Positions 43,828 through 53,958 are shown, counted from the first letter of the stretch. The stretch: 64,000 nucleotides of DNA from Nitrososphaerota archaeon (GCA_027887045.1 JAPCJH010000002.1:384723-448722); one strand, 5' to 3'. Numbers and translations are program-made. The notes: generated by a model not told the origin, from the sequence alone.

Positions 43828-44673
43828 GTGAGTTGGGGAGCAGCCCCCGGCGGAATCAAGGTCGAAGGAGAGATTGATTGGGTACGGAAGTCAACGCCTC
43901 CAGGTAAGAGGCTGAAAGACCAATATGCCATCGTGACTGGTTCGTCGAGAGGTTTCGGAAGGACGATAGCGTTAGCCCTCGCCGAAGAAGGGGCGAACGT
44001 CGCGATTCACTACGCCAAATCGGCCCAGAGCGCCGATAAGGTAGCCGACGAGGTGAGGAAATTCGGGGTAGATTCCTTCTCGCTAAAGGCGGACCTTAGG
44101 GACTTTGATCAAGTGAAGTCCCTCGCAGACAAGGTCTGGGCGAAATGGGGAAGATGTGACATATTGGTAAACAATGCTGGGGAGACGGCTGCGACGATGA
44201 TGTCCTGGAGAGAGCTTTCTACTGAAGTGGTCGAAGAGACACTTGGACTCGACGTCAAGGGGACCCTTTACTCAAACCACGAGTTCGGGAGAAGGATGCT
44301 CGACCAGCAACGGAGCGGCGCAATCGTGAATATTGCGTCGAACGTAATAGTGACGGGTAGTCCGAGGTCCCCTATTTACGCGGCCGCCAAGTATGGAGTG
44401 ATCGGAATCACGAAGTCTTATGCTCTCGCCCTGGCCCCCTTTGTCAGAGTAAATGCGGTGGCCCCTGGTTACATGGACACAGATTCGCTCAGAGCCAGGA
44501 AGGACTGGACGGACCGGCGCAGGAAGTGGATTGTCGATCATACCCCTGCGCGGTCGATCGGGAAGCCCGACAACATTTCGCACATAGTTGTCTTTCTGTC
44601 CTCTCAAGACTCTTTCCACATGAGCGGCAACACTGTGATTTGTGACGGTGGATTCAGCATGCCAGCTGCGTAA
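43828..44673 (+). CDS. Short-chain dehydrogenase (3-oxoacyl-ACP reductase-like)
   Basis: 281 residues. TGSSRGFGRT (NAD(P)-binding), LVNNAGE, and YAAAKYG (Tyr/Lys) are all present; the end ICDGGFSM is typical of classical SDRs. The N-terminal 30 residues before the Rossmann fold are unusually long but supported by a TATA at 43799-43805 and a GTG start at 43828. It could oxidise a hydroxy acid or sugar alcohol in the local pathway. Confidence 0.87.
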   Translation: MSWGAAPGGIKVEGEIDWVRKSTPPGKRLKDQYAIVTGSSRGFGRTIALALAEEGANVAIHYAKSAQSADKVADEVRKFGVDSFSLKADLRDFDQVKSLADKVWAKWGRCDILVNNAGETAATMMSWRELSTEVVEETLGLDVKGTLYSNHEFGRRMLDQQRSGAIVNIASNVIVTGSPRSPIYAAAKYGVIGITKSYALALAPFVRVNAVAPGYMDTDSLRARKDWTDRRRKWIVDHTPARSIGKPDNISHIVVFLSSQDSFHMSGNTVICDGGFSMPAA

Positions 44674-44682
44674 GCAAACGCC

Positions 44683-45564
44683 TCACGCGATCGCGATAGG
44701 TCTTACGAGCGAGGCCTCGGCTCCCTTGATTTTGAGCGGCGCCACTATCACCACTGAGGTGTACTTCTTGTCCCTTGCCAACTCCTCCAAGTTAAGGCTC
44801 TTCATCAGGAAGATGCCGTTGTCACTTAGAATTATGTTTTGAACCTCGAAATGTTTAGGCATAACTCCGGCCGCCAGATTGTCGATGCCGACTAAACCGA
44901 CCTTCATTTTCGCCAACCAGCGCGTCGCGTCCGGGCCGAGCCCTGCGAATCTGTGGAGGTATCCATCGGCGTCGGTGTTGAAGAGCCGCGAATACCCTGT
45001 TCTAATCAGGACGCAATCGCCTTCGCCGATTCGTATTTGGGCTCCGTCTGCGGCTCCTTGAAGGTCTTCGGGGGTAATCTCGTATCTTTCGGGGAGTGGC
45101 TCTGTCTTCTTGTAACCCGCGATGTCCAGCAAAACGCCCTTCTTCACCAAGGGTGGAACTTTGTCGATGCTCTGAATCTTCTCTGGAAGGTCGACATAGC
45201 CTTTGTCCTGCTCATACCTTGTAATATCTTGGCCCTGAACCTTGAGGTCCCTCGCCATGTGAATCGGGGCATCGAAGTGCGTACCAGAGTGCATGGAGGT
45301 GACGACCAGCCCAATCGAGTCGGAGAAGCCGGGAGCCATGGACTCGAAAAGCTTCTTGGTATGTTCGTGATAGCGGTAAAGATAATATTGAAACGGAGGG
45401 TCCGCCGGATGGAGAGGCATCCCTGCCCAGTAAGGATGACCCAAATCGTAGACCCTTGCTCGTCCTATGTTCCGGAGAAGTTCATCAGCCACTCCTGACA
45501 AAGTGTTCCTCTTCGGCGACTCTTTGGCATAGTATAAAATTCTATCATATGGTTGGTCGTCCAT
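44683..45564 (-). CDS. Cyclase-family hydrolase (kynurenine-formamidase-like)
   Basis: 293 residues. YDLGHPYWAGMPLHP, then SMHSGTHFDAPIHM, the metal-binding HSGTHFDAPxH motif of the cyclase / kynurenine formamidase family, and the later GEGDCVLIRTGYSR and GVDNLA-like GIDNLAAG. These Zn/Mn enzymes hydrolyse amides, formamides or lactones. Its position between the SDR and Mo-hydroxylase genes supports an amide- or lactone-hydrolysis step. Confidence 0.87.
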   Translation of the reverse strand: MDDQPYDRILYYAKESPKRNTLSGVADELLRNIGRARVYDLGHPYWAGMPLHPADPPFQYYLYRYHEHTKKLFESMAPGFSDSIGLVVTSMHSGTHFDAPIHMARDLKVQGQDITRYEQDKGYVDLPEKIQSIDKVPPLVKKGVLLDIAGYKKTEPLPERYEITPEDLQGAADGAQIRIGEGDCVLIRTGYSRLFNTDADGYLHRFAGLGPDATRWLAKMKVGLVGIDNLAAGVMPKHFEVQNIILSDNGIFLMKSLNLEELARDKKYTSVVIVAPLKIKGAEASLVRPIAIA

Positions 45565-45611
45565 GCAAGCAATCTATGTCACATGGAAAATGGTTCTCGA
45601 GACGCAAACGC

Positions 45612-45618
45612 TAAAATA
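45612..45618 (+). promoter_or_regulatory. TATA box of the coxM operon
   Basis: TAAAATA, about 27 bases before TTG 45642. Confidence 0.55.
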
Positions 45619-45641
45619 ACGAATTCTGGCTGTGTTTTACA

Positions 45642-46508
45642 TTGACGCCGAAGAAGTTCGATTATTACGCGCCCACTTCTTTGCGCGAGGCAATCAAGAT
45701 CCTTCATACCAAGGACGATGCGAAAGTGCTGGCGGGCGGGCAGAGTCTACTGGCACTCATGAAGCTTCGGCTCGCGACCCCCTCTGTGCTGGTCGATATC
45801 ACGAGAATTAATGACGATCTGTCGTTCGTAAAGAGGGGAAAGGACAGCCTGATCCTGGGATCTCTGACTCCACACGACGTAATCGAACGCAACGAAACTA
45901 TCAAGAAGCTTTTTCCGATTCTAGCAGACGCAGCCAGCAAGATAGGCGATCAACAGATCCGTAACAGAGGGACCGTGGGAGGAAGTTGCTGCCACGCAGA
46001 CCCTGCGGCTGACCTGCCAACGGCAATGACAGCTCTAGACCCTTTATTCGTAGTGCGTGGGCCGAAGAGAGAACGATCGATTCCCTGCGCGAAGTTCTTC
46101 GTCGATACCTTTACGACGTCGGTTTCGAAGGATGAAATCCTGACAGAGATTAGGATTCCGCTCCTGCCTCGCAACTCCGGTTCAGCTTACATCAAGCACA
46201 GCCGTCGCGAGGGAGACTTTGCAATAGTGGGGGTGGGAGCCGCCGTCATACTCGACTCGAAGGGTGTCTGCAAAGATGTCCGGATATCTCTCGGGGCGGT
46301 CGCGCCGACGCCGATAAGGGCGAAGAGTTCGGAAAAATATCTGAAGGGGAAGAAGCTAAACGAAAGCGCGATCGGAGAGGCCGCAGAAAAGGCCAACGAA
46401 GAAGCGGATCCGCCTTCTGACATGCACGGGAGCAGAGAGTACCGTCTGGCAATGATCAAGGTCTTCACCCGGAGAACGCTGAATTTGGCCGTGAGTAGAG
46501 CAAAGTAG
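45642..46508 (+). CDS. coxM: Molybdenum hydroxylase medium (FAD) subunit, CoxM-like
   Basis: 288 residues, TTG start with a TATA 27 bases upstream. The FAD-binding motifs of this family are intact: KVLAGGQSLLALMKLR and TVGGSCCHADPAADLP, then IRIP and KHSRREGDFAIVGVGAA. It carries electrons from the iron-sulfur subunit to an acceptor. First gene of coxMGS on the plus strand, 11 bases before coxG. Family includes CO dehydrogenase, nicotinate, xanthine and quinoline hydroxylases. Confidence 0.92.
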   Translation: MTPKKFDYYAPTSLREAIKILHTKDDAKVLAGGQSLLALMKLRLATPSVLVDITRINDDLSFVKRGKDSLILGSLTPHDVIERNETIKKLFPILADAASKIGDQQIRNRGTVGGSCCHADPAADLPTAMTALDPLFVVRGPKRERSIPCAKFFVDTFTTSVSKDEILTEIRIPLLPRNSGSAYIKHSRREGDFAIVGVGAAVILDSKGVCKDVRISLGAVAPTPIRAKSSEKYLKGKKLNESAIGEAAEKANEEADPPSDMHGSREYRLAMIKVFTRRTLNLAVSRAK

Positions 46509-46519
46509 AGGCGCTAAGG

Positions 46520-46957
46520 TTGCACTTCGACGGGAGCTATTCGATAAAGGCGCCGAAGAACAAAGTGTTCGATCTTCTGACAGACCCTAGGCAGATTTCA
46601 AAATGCATGCCCGACCTGCAGAAATTGGACGTGAAGTCGGATGACGAGTTTACGGTCGTGGTTAGAGCGGGAGTTGCTTTCATAAAAGGCGACTTTACTT
46701 TGAACTTCAAGGTCGTGGAAAGAAATCCACCGACTCACGCGAAGCTCGTGGCTCGCGGTTCTGGAATGGGAAGCGCCGTTGACCTGCAAACAATCATGGA
46801 CTTGACCGATGAAGGTGAGAAAGGGACTTTGCTGAAGTGGGAAGCGAATGCGACTGTTGGTGGTAGGATCGCCTCGGTGGGACAAAGACTTCTGAACAGC
46901 CAAGCGGAAAAGATAGTGAAACAACTGTTCGATTGCTTAGAAAGCAGATTCAAGTGA
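46520..46957 (+). CDS. coxG: CoxG-like SRPBCC protein
   Basis: 145 residues, TTG start. The CoxG fold: MHFDGSYSIKAPKNKVFDLLTDP, CMPDLQKLDVKSDDEFTVVV, YGK-like GKGDFTLNFKVVE, and an end with VGGRIASVGQRLLNSQAEKIVKQLFDCLE, the segment linked to the membrane in CoxG. Such proteins anchor the molybdenum hydroxylase to the membrane or handle a lipid-soluble acceptor. Between coxM and coxS. Confidence 0.88.
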   Translation: MHFDGSYSIKAPKNKVFDLLTDPRQISKCMPDLQKLDVKSDDEFTVVVRAGVAFIKGDFTLNFKVVERNPPTHAKLVARGSGMGSAVDLQTIMDLTDEGEKGTLLKWEANATVGGRIASVGQRLLNSQAEKIVKQLFDCLESRFK

Positions 46958-47042
46958 CTGACCAATGGTGGGGATAACATATTTATGGTGAACCGTTCCC
47001 GAAAGACGAAGGGTTCACGAATTTCTTGGGGACTTGATTTAG

Positions 47043-47567
47043 ATGGTTAGATCCTCGCTGAAGGACGAGATTGTCCAGATAACCTGCCGGGTAAACGGCA
47101 AGACTTACCAAGGCGCTGCTGAGCCCAGGACTCTCCTCGTGTATTTCCTTCGGGACGAGTTGAACCTGACGGGCACACACGTAGGGTGTGACACGGGTCA
47201 TTGCGGCGCGTGCACGATCCTGATGGATGGGAAGACCGTGAAGTCCTGCATGCTCTTGGCTGTCCAGGCGCAGGATGCAGACATAACAACCGTCGAGGGG
47301 TTGGCGAAAGACAACAAGTTACATCCGATACAGGAAGCGTTTTGGGAGAATCACGGATTACAGTGCGGGTATTGCACCCCCGGCATGTTGATGTCGTCAC
47401 TTTTTCTCCTCCAAAGGAACCCCGACCCGACCGAAGAGGAAATTCGCAGGGGAATCGAGGGGAACCTCTGCCGGTGCACCGGTTACGTCAACATCGTGAA
47501 ATCGGTCAAGGCTGCGGGCGAGAAGATGAGAGAGTCCGGAAAAGCTTCAGGGAAGATTTCCAAGTAA
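47043..47567 (+). CDS. coxS: Molybdenum hydroxylase small (2Fe-2S) subunit, CoxS-like
   Basis: 174 residues. Two 2Fe-2S domains: [15 protein letters not shown] with a later Cys (plant-ferredoxin type) and [12 protein letters not shown] with [10 protein letters not shown] (four-helix type), all cysteines present. ATG 47043. Cotranscribed with coxM and coxG. A TATA-like CATATTTATGG lies at 46977-46987, so it may have its own promoter. Ends convergently with coxL1. Confidence 0.93.
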   Translation: MVRSSLKDEIVQITCRVNGKTYQGAAEPRTLLVYFLRDELNLTGTHVGCDTGHCGACTILMDGKTVKSCMLLAVQAQDADITTVEGLAKDNKLHPIQEAFWENHGLQCGYCTPGMLMSSLFLLQRNPDPTEEEIRRGIEGNLCRCTGYVNIVKSVKAAGEKMRESGKASGKISK

Positions 47568-47621
47568 TCCACCTCGTCGTAGAAGAGCCTCTGACATGGA
47601 TACGGGTGAAGAAGATTATGC

Positions 47622-50030
47622 TTAATGCTCTTTTGCCTTGAGGAAGTTGTATACTTTCTCCGGCGTTATCGGGAGCTCAACGAACTTCACATCGGAGGCT
47701 GAGAGGGCATCGTCGACCGCGTTCGTGAGCGCGCCCGCCGTGGGAATGGCGGCACCCTCGCCCATTCCCTTGAATCCGCCGAGGGTTAGGGACGGGGTTT
47801 CCATGAGATCGTGAATAACTTGGGGCATTACGGTAGCCGTGGGAAGGAGATAGTCTATGAAGGTGGAAGACAATAACTGCCCGTCCTCGCTGTATACCAG
47901 GTCCTCGAAAAGGGCGCCTCCTATGCCGTGGGCCAGAGCGCCGTGTATCTGACCTTCAACCGTTAGCGGGTTTACGACGACTCCGCTGTCATCAACTACG
48001 AAATACTTCATCAGTTTCACCGAGCCCGTCTCCCTGTCCACTTCGACCATGGCGAGGTGGGTGGCATAGCTGCATGTAGTCGGGGCGTCGGGCTCGTAAA
48101 AGGCCACGACGTCAAGTCCGGGCTCCATCCCTTCGGGGAGTTTCGAGGAAAATCTCAGCGCGACGTCGGCAACTTCTTGAAGGGTGATTGATTTCTTCCC
48201 TCCCCTTGATGTAATGATGCTGTTCGTCATCTCGAGGTCTTTTGGAGCTTCGTTCAGCAGGTGGGCGGCGATGTGCACGAGCTTGTCCTTCATCTTCCTC
48301 GATGCTTTGATGCAGGCACCCCCGCTTACCACGGTTGACCTGCTCGCCCAAGCACCCCAGCCATACGGTGCAGACTGCGTGTCCCCCTCGCTAACATAGA
48401 CATCCTCGAACCTAGCCCCAAGCGCATCGGAGATTATCTGAGCAAAGACCGTCTCGTGCGCCTGACCCTGGCTCGCAGTCCCGAGCTGCCCAGTGACTTT
48501 TCCTGAGGGATCAATGGTCAAGTGACAGGACTCCCACCCGCTTACGGCCCATCCCAACGGTCCCTGAAGCCGGCTCGAAGCGGGCGCCGTGTATTCGACG
48601 TAGGCGGCGATGCCTAGCCCGACGAGCTTTCCTTTTTCTCTCTGCCTCGATTGTTCCTTCAGGAGTTCTTCATAGTTGGACAGCGAGAGCAATCGTCTGA
48701 GCGCTTTCTTGTAGTCTCCAGTGTCGTAGAGCACCCCAACCGGGGTAGTCCAGGGCAGCTCGTTCGGTTCTAGCATGTTCTTCAACCTTATCTCTACGGG
48801 TGACAACCGCAGTTTCCGAGCGACAATATCCATCATGCGTTCCATCACGTAGGCCGCAACTGGTCTGCCGAACCCTCTGTGGGGTCCGCACGGACCCTTG
48901 TTCGTCGCGACGCACCACAGGTCAAAATCGTAGTTTCGAAGTCTGTACGGCCCAGGGATGGACGCAGCCGTCAGCATCGCGGGCTGGACCTCGGTCCAGA
49001 ACATTCCAGAAGCTCCGAAGTCTGCTATGATCTTGTCTCTCACGGCAAGGAGCGTCCCATCCCTCTTGACGGCGCATTCGACGTAGTGGACCTGCTGCCT
49101 TTCGTGTCCAGCGACCAACAGGTGCTCGCGCCTCTCTTCAGCCCACTTGACCGGTCTGCCTAGCTTAAGCGAAAGGATCACGACACTCACCTCGTCCGGG
49201 AATATCGCGGACTTGATTCCGAATCCTCCCCCGACTGACGGTGCGATCACGCGAATGTGATTCTCGGCGAATCCGAGTACCTGCGAGAGGAACGTTCTCA
49301 TCACGTGAGGGAACTGAGTCGAGGCCCATATTGTGAGAAACTCCTTTTCCTTGTCGTAACTCGCGAGGATGGCACGGTTTTCAATCGGTGTTGGAGAGTA
49401 TCTGTTGCTGACCAGTCTCTCCTTGAATACAAAGTCCGCTTCAGAAAACGCATCCTTGGTCCCTTTGCTGCGGAGTACATCATGAAATATTACGTTGTCC
49501 CCCCAGTCCTCGTAGAGAACCGCCGAGTCATCCTTCAGGGCGTTTTCGGCGTCGACGACGGGCCGGAGCGGATCATAATCAACTTCGATCAACTCCACTG
49601 CGTCTTCAGCTATGCTTCGGCTCACGGCCGCTACGGCCGCTACAGGCTCACCGACGTACCTGACCTTCTCCTTCGCGAGCGAGAGCCTTTCGGGCTTGCG
49701 CATTCCCGGCTTGTCCATCCAGTAGACGAGCGGCTTGGCCTCTTCTGTCCCTGTCAGGACGTAAACGACCCCCGGCAGCTTGAGCGCTTTGCTCGTATCG
49801 ACTCTTCTAATCCTAGCGTGAGCGTACGGACTTCTGACGAAGGCTGCGTAGACCATATTGGGCAGCTTGATGTCGTCGGTGTATGAGGCGAGACCCTGCA
49901 GCAGGGGGAGGTCTTTTCTCGGTCTTACGCTCTTTCCGACCATCCGCCTTTGGGCCAAAGCTTCTTCGGGCTTTTCCAGAACGACCGTCTCGCTTCCCTG
50001 CGACAATCCGATTCCCTTTCTGTGAAACAA
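47622..50030 (-). CDS. Molybdenum hydroxylase large subunit 1, CoxL-like
   Basis: 802 residues from TTG 50030; M30 (MVGKSVRPRKDLPLL) is a likely alternative since family members start there. The cofactor motif SVGGGFGIKSA, GPHRGFGRPVAAYVMER and the catalytic Glu in KGMGEGAAIP are seen. The CO-dehydrogenase active-site loop AYRCSFR is absent, so CO is not the likely substrate; an N-heterocycle, aldehyde or organic acid is. It sits on the opposite strand from coxMGS, converging with coxS, an unusual layout. Confidence 0.92.
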   Translation of the reverse strand: MFHRKGIGLSQGSETVVLEKPEEALAQRRMVGKSVRPRKDLPLLQGLASYTDDIKLPNMVYAAFVRSPYAHARIRRVDTSKALKLPGVVYVLTGTEEAKPLVYWMDKPGMRKPERLSLAKEKVRYVGEPVAAVAAVSRSIAEDAVELIEVDYDPLRPVVDAENALKDDSAVLYEDWGDNVIFHDVLRSKGTKDAFSEADFVFKERLVSNRYSPTPIENRAILASYDKEKEFLTIWASTQFPHVMRTFLSQVLGFAENHIRVIAPSVGGGFGIKSAIFPDEVSVVILSLKLGRPVKWAEERREHLLVAGHERQQVHYVECAVKRDGTLLAVRDKIIADFGASGMFWTEVQPAMLTAASIPGPYRLRNYDFDLWCVATNKGPCGPHRGFGRPVAAYVMERMMDIVARKLRLSPVEIRLKNMLEPNELPWTTPVGVLYDTGDYKKALRRLLSLSNYEELLKEQSRQREKGKLVGLGIAAYVEYTAPASSRLQGPLGWAVSGWESCHLTIDPSGKVTGQLGTASQGQAHETVFAQIISDALGARFEDVYVSEGDTQSAPYGWGAWASRSTVVSGGACIKASRKMKDKLVHIAAHLLNEAPKDLEMTNSIITSRGGKKSITLQEVADVALRFSSKLPEGMEPGLDVVAFYEPDAPTTCSYATHLAMVEVDRETGSVKLMKYFVVDDSGVVVNPLTVEGQIHGALAHGIGGALFEDLVYSEDGQLLSSTFIDYLLPTATVMPQVIHDLMETPSLTLGGFKGMGEGAAIPTAGALTNAVDDALSASDVKFVELPITPEKVYNFLKAKEH

Positions 50031-50042
50031 GCCTCGGTGAGT

Positions 50043-50059
50043 TATTAATCCGTTCCTGG
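50043..50059 (-). promoter_or_regulatory. Shared promoter element of the two large-subunit genes (copy 1)
   Basis: CCAGGAACGGATTAATA (minus strand) matches 16 of 17 bases of the element at 53959-53975 upstream of the other large-subunit gene. It contains a TATA-like ATTAATA. Confidence 0.6.
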
Positions 50060-50103
50060 TAGTCTTCGAGCTGCGGTCGAATCCCGTTCAGAAACCTGAC
50101 TGA

Positions 50104-51387
50104 CTACCCTCTGATTTTCCTGTGCGTCTGTACCCTAGTCTTCGACGTGATATCCTTTGCAACAATGGAGTAGACCCTTGCACAGTCGACTAGGTTGGGG
50201 ACATACATCGTACCCCTCGTTTCCCTCCCTTCACCCCCCGACGGTCCGTAGTTTACAGCAATTATTCCGTGCCTCGTAAGGACGTTTGCGTCAGATGACC
50301 ACGAGAAGTAAACCTTCTCAACGGGTTTTCGGAAAACGGTCTTGTGCGCGGACCCTATTGACCTGCAGACGTATTCGGCTGGTCCAACCTCTGACCAGGC
50401 GTCAGTCAGGTAGAGTTCGAGCTCCGGCGAGATGCCGTGTTTCTCCTTCAGCCTGAGGAGTGCTCTCGCCAGGTCCTGCTTGATGTCGAGGGGATGATAC
50501 GGCGGAGGGAATCTCACGTCGACGTAGAGGTTGCAGAAAGCTGGTGTCCGGGACGCCCTCCAGGGCCATCCTCCCTGAATCGACCCCAGGTTAACGGTGG
50601 GTTTCGCTCCCATGTAAGAAAATCTCTTCTGGTAGTCAGGGATCCACCGCTCGAGTTCACTTATCACCCGGTTCATCTGCTGAATCACGTTGGAAACTCC
50701 CGCGGAATGTCCCGTGTGCACCAGGCTTCCCTTCAGGCCAATCTTGAACCAGCAGCTTCCGCTGTGAGCAGCCATCAGCCTGAGGCCCGTGGGTTCGCCC
50801 AGAATCGCGAAATCAGCGGTGCCCCCGTGTGCTACAAGGTACGAGGTACCAAAGCCGTAGCCTCTATACTGAGCGCCCCTGTAATCGTCAACCTGCGTCT
50901 TTTCGATTTCACCCACCACCCCCGCGATGACAATGTCACCCCGCGGCTTGAAGTCCGAGTCCTGGAGGGTGCGAACTGCTGCTGCGTACGCCGCAAGGGC
51001 GGACTTCATGTTGAAGGCCCCCATCCCGTAGATCCAGTCACTTTTGACGTACCCCCAGGGTGGCTCGAATCTGTAAACGGTGGAGATCGCTTGAAGGATC
51101 TCCGATGACTCGCTCGCTGCGAAGGAAGTATCCAAGTGCCCGTTGAACATCAGGGTGGCTCCACCAGGCTGCTCTCCTCGAAGGACCCCGACGACATTGG
51201 AACGACCCGGCTCCACCTCCTGCATGGTCACTTTCATCCCCAATCCTCTCAGCTTCGAGGCATACAGCTCTCCGACCTCTCCCTCTTTTCCGGTTGGGCT
51301 GTCGACGTTGATGAGGTCCAGTGCGTCGTGAACCAGCTTTTCGCGGTCGATCCTCGGAGTATTACTTCGAGGTGGCAAACAATCCAC
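50104..51387 (-). CDS. M20-family metallopeptidase (ArgE/DapE-like)
   Basis: 427 residues. Metal-binding MFNGHLDTSF (His, Asp), GMGAFNMKSALAAY, the bridging acidic pair as GVVGEIEK, ILGEPTGLRLMAAHSG and SSDANVLTRHGI. The inserted dimerisation domain lies in the middle. M20 enzymes hydrolyse N-acyl amino acids or dipeptides. Located between the two large-subunit genes on the same strand, its stop codon 73 bases before the large subunit 1 start, so it is likely part of the same pathway. Confidence 0.9.
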   Translation of the reverse strand: MDCLPPRSNTPRIDREKLVHDALDLINVDSPTGKEGEVGELYASKLRGLGMKVTMQEVEPGRSNVVGVLRGEQPGGATLMFNGHLDTSFAASESSEILQAISTVYRFEPPWGYVKSDWIYGMGAFNMKSALAAYAAAVRTLQDSDFKPRGDIVIAGVVGEIEKTQVDDYRGAQYRGYGFGTSYLVAHGGTADFAILGEPTGLRLMAAHSGSCWFKIGLKGSLVHTGHSAGVSNVIQQMNRVISELERWIPDYQKRFSYMGAKPTVNLGSIQGGWPWRASRTPAFCNLYVDVRFPPPYHPLDIKQDLARALLRLKEKHGISPELELYLTDAWSEVGPAEYVCRSIGSAHKTVFRKPVEKVYFSWSSDANVLTRHGIIAVNYGPSGGEGRETRGTMYVPNLVDCARVYSIVAKDITSKTRVQTHRKIRG

Positions 51388-51401
51388 TCGACTTCAATGA
51401 A

Positions 51402-53915
51402 CTACCTTCGTTTTCGCCGGGAATCGGTCGTTCGTCCGCCCACGTCGTGCTGTGAGGTCTTGGGCGCTGTCGTCTCCCGCCTAGCGGCAATCGAGGCGTA
51501 GATGCGCTGCGGGTTCTGATGAGATTCGGTTACTTCAATCCCCATCGGCCTCAGCGCATCCTCGACCGCGTTGGCGATGGCGGCTAACGGGGTTCCACCA
51601 CCCTCTCCGACACCCTTTACTCCTCTCGGAGCGAACAGGGATGGAGTCTCCATGCTTTCCGTCAGCAAGTCAGGTATGTCCAGGGCAGTTGGGACGAGGT
51701 AGTCGACGAAAGTACTACTCTGAAGTTGGCCATCCGCACCATATTCGAAATTTTCGTACATGGCGGCACCTATTCCGTGAGCTGCGGCACCATGCACCTG
51801 CCCCTCGACAATCATGGGGTTGATCTGCCTCCCGCAATCATCGACTATAGCGTACTTCAGAATCTTGAACTTCCCAGTCTCTGGGTCCAGCTCGATTACC
51901 GCCGCGTGGCTTTGGTAGGAGTAGGTGAGGGTCTGGTTGAGTCGCCATTTTTCATCGGGGAGAGTGAAGTTCGGCTTCCAGAAATGGATCGCCACAAGCC
52001 CAGGTTCCATCCCTTCTGGCAATAGAACGTTGTTTACCCACGCGATATTTCCAATTTGCCATAGCGGAACCTTCTTGCCAGAATCCCTGTCCACCGCGTG
52101 ACCCTCCTTGAATTCTATGTTTTCCGGGTCTGTCTTCATCACGTGTGCGGCTATCTTTGCTGCCTTCACCTTGATCTTTTCTGCAGCACCGAGCAGGGCT
52201 CCTGTACCCATCACAGCGCAACGGCTCGCGTACGCGCCCGACTGGTGCGAATAGGGGTTGACGGTTGAATCAAATCCCATCAGAACGACGACCTGTTCAG
52301 GGCTTACGCCGAACTCGTCTGCCACGATTTGTGACGCGAAGGTCTCGTGCCCCTGCCCCTGTGAGACCATCCCCAGGGCGACCTGGATGCCGCCGAGTCC
52401 GTCTATCGATATCCTCGCGACCTCAGAGTTTCCGGAGAACGGGTTCTCCGGGTTTGTAATCTTGACCTGACCGAAGTTGTTCGTGCCCGAATCCAGAATT
52501 GTCGAGAGGCCGATGCCAATCAGCCTGCCCTTACTCCTCCCGTTAGCCTGCTCTTTCCTCCAGTTCCAGTAATCGACAAGCTTCAGTACCTTCTGCAGCG
52601 ATTCCGAGTAGTTACCTCCGTCGTAAATGCCGCCGCTTGGAGTCACGTACGGCATCTCGTCTGCCCTGATGAAATTCTTCAGCCTCACTTCCGTCGGCTC
52701 GAGACCGAGCTCCCTAGCGACGATGTCTACGGAACGCTCGAGCATCCAAAGGTGTTGCATCCTGGAGTATCCCCTGTTCGGGCCCACCGGGCACTTGTTC
52801 GTCATGACCTGCAGGAATTCCATCTGGAAGTTCTTGAAGCGGTAGCATCCTGGAGTCACCTGAGCCCATATAGTCGCGCCGGCCGGCTCGTACCGGGTGT
52901 AGGCTCCGCAGTCGTCCCAAGCCTTTACCTTGAACCCCAAGATTGTGCCGTCCTTCTTCACAGGAATTTCGACTTCGAACATTCGTTCATTCCCGTGGGT
53001 CGCAGCCAAAAGGTGCTCAGTCCTTTCTTCGATCCACTTGACGGGGCGTCCCGATTTCATTGCAAGGAGGCTTACGAGGACCATGTATGGATAGCTGATG
53101 ATCTTTGTGCCGAAACCGCCTCCTATGTCTCCAGTAATCATCCTGATTCTGTTGGACGGGAACCTCATAGAAAACGAAATCCAGGGAATGCAGAACATCG
53201 GCATCTGATTGTTGCAATAGATAGTGAGGAAGCCCGTCGCATCGTCGAAGTGCGCAACGAACGCGTTGTTCTCTATGGGCGTTGAACTGAACCTGTGAAA
53301 ATGAAGCGTCTTCTTCACCACCTTGTCAGCCTCTCTCATTGCTGCTTCTATGTCGCCGTAATCCCACTTGCCGCGAAAGACCAGGTTGGTATTCGCTTCT
53401 TCGTGGATGATCGGCGCATTTGTCTCCAGTGCTTCTCGGGCATCAAGGACGTGGTCTAGAACTTCATATTCGACTTCCACAAGTTCGAGAGCATCCTCGG
53501 CTACGTTTCTGGTCTCGGCAACGACGGCGACAACGGGTTCGCCCACGAAGTGGACCTTCCCGACCGCCAGGCAATAGTCCTTCACTCTGTTAGCGGGAGC
53601 AGACGAGATTTGCAGGAACGGATCGGTTAACTTCGCAACTTCCTCACCGGTTAGTGTACAGATTACTCCGTTCAACTTCACCGCTTTGCTTACATCGACC
53701 TTGTTGATTCTGGCGTGAGCGTAAGGGCTCCTCAATATTGCGGCAAACGCCGTACGCGGAAGCTTCACGTCATCCACAAACTTACCAAGACCGGTCAGGA
53801 GGCGCCGGTCCTCCTTTCTTTTCATGGGCTGCCCCACCCAGGGAGTAGGTTCCTTCTCCACTTGCTTCGTAACGGTAGACAGCGGGCTAGTTACCTCCGA
53901 AAGAGTTCGCACCAA
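51402..53915 (-). CDS. Molybdenum hydroxylase large subunit 2, CoxL-like
   Basis: 837 residues, GTG start. DIGGGFGTKIIS, GPNRGYSRMQHLWMLER and KGVGEGGGTPLAAIANAVEDAL (catalytic Glu) are intact; the loop differs from AYRCSFR. It is clearly related to large subunit 1 but diverged (e.g. PFLQISSAPANRVKDYCLAVGKVHFVGEPVVAVV). A second large subunit with only one medium and small subunit in the window suggests alternative complexes with different substrate ranges. It is upstream of the M20 gene on the same strand, with the repeated promoter element in front. Confidence 0.92.
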   Translation of the reverse strand: MVRTLSEVTSPLSTVTKQVEKEPTPWVGQPMKRKEDRRLLTGLGKFVDDVKLPRTAFAAILRSPYAHARINKVDVSKAVKLNGVICTLTGEEVAKLTDPFLQISSAPANRVKDYCLAVGKVHFVGEPVVAVVAETRNVAEDALELVEVEYEVLDHVLDAREALETNAPIIHEEANTNLVFRGKWDYGDIEAAMREADKVVKKTLHFHRFSSTPIENNAFVAHFDDATGFLTIYCNNQMPMFCIPWISFSMRFPSNRIRMITGDIGGGFGTKIISYPYMVLVSLLAMKSGRPVKWIEERTEHLLAATHGNERMFEVEIPVKKDGTILGFKVKAWDDCGAYTRYEPAGATIWAQVTPGCYRFKNFQMEFLQVMTNKCPVGPNRGYSRMQHLWMLERSVDIVARELGLEPTEVRLKNFIRADEMPYVTPSGGIYDGGNYSESLQKVLKLVDYWNWRKEQANGRSKGRLIGIGLSTILDSGTNNFGQVKITNPENPFSGNSEVARISIDGLGGIQVALGMVSQGQGHETFASQIVADEFGVSPEQVVVLMGFDSTVNPYSHQSGAYASRCAVMGTGALLGAAEKIKVKAAKIAAHVMKTDPENIEFKEGHAVDRDSGKKVPLWQIGNIAWVNNVLLPEGMEPGLVAIHFWKPNFTLPDEKWRLNQTLTYSYQSHAAVIELDPETGKFKILKYAIVDDCGRQINPMIVEGQVHGAAAHGIGAAMYENFEYGADGQLQSSTFVDYLVPTALDIPDLLTESMETPSLFAPRGVKGVGEGGGTPLAAIANAVEDALRPMGIEVTESHQNPQRIYASIAARRETTAPKTSQHDVGGRTTDSRRKRR

Positions 53916-53958
53916 TCACGCGGGGCTCAACTTTCAAGCGTGACATGCACGTTTAAGC

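Noticed and set aside
47622-53915. Aerobic CO dehydrogenase
   Set aside because: Neither large subunit has the AYRCSFR active-site loop; both are better called molybdenum hydroxylases of unknown substrate.
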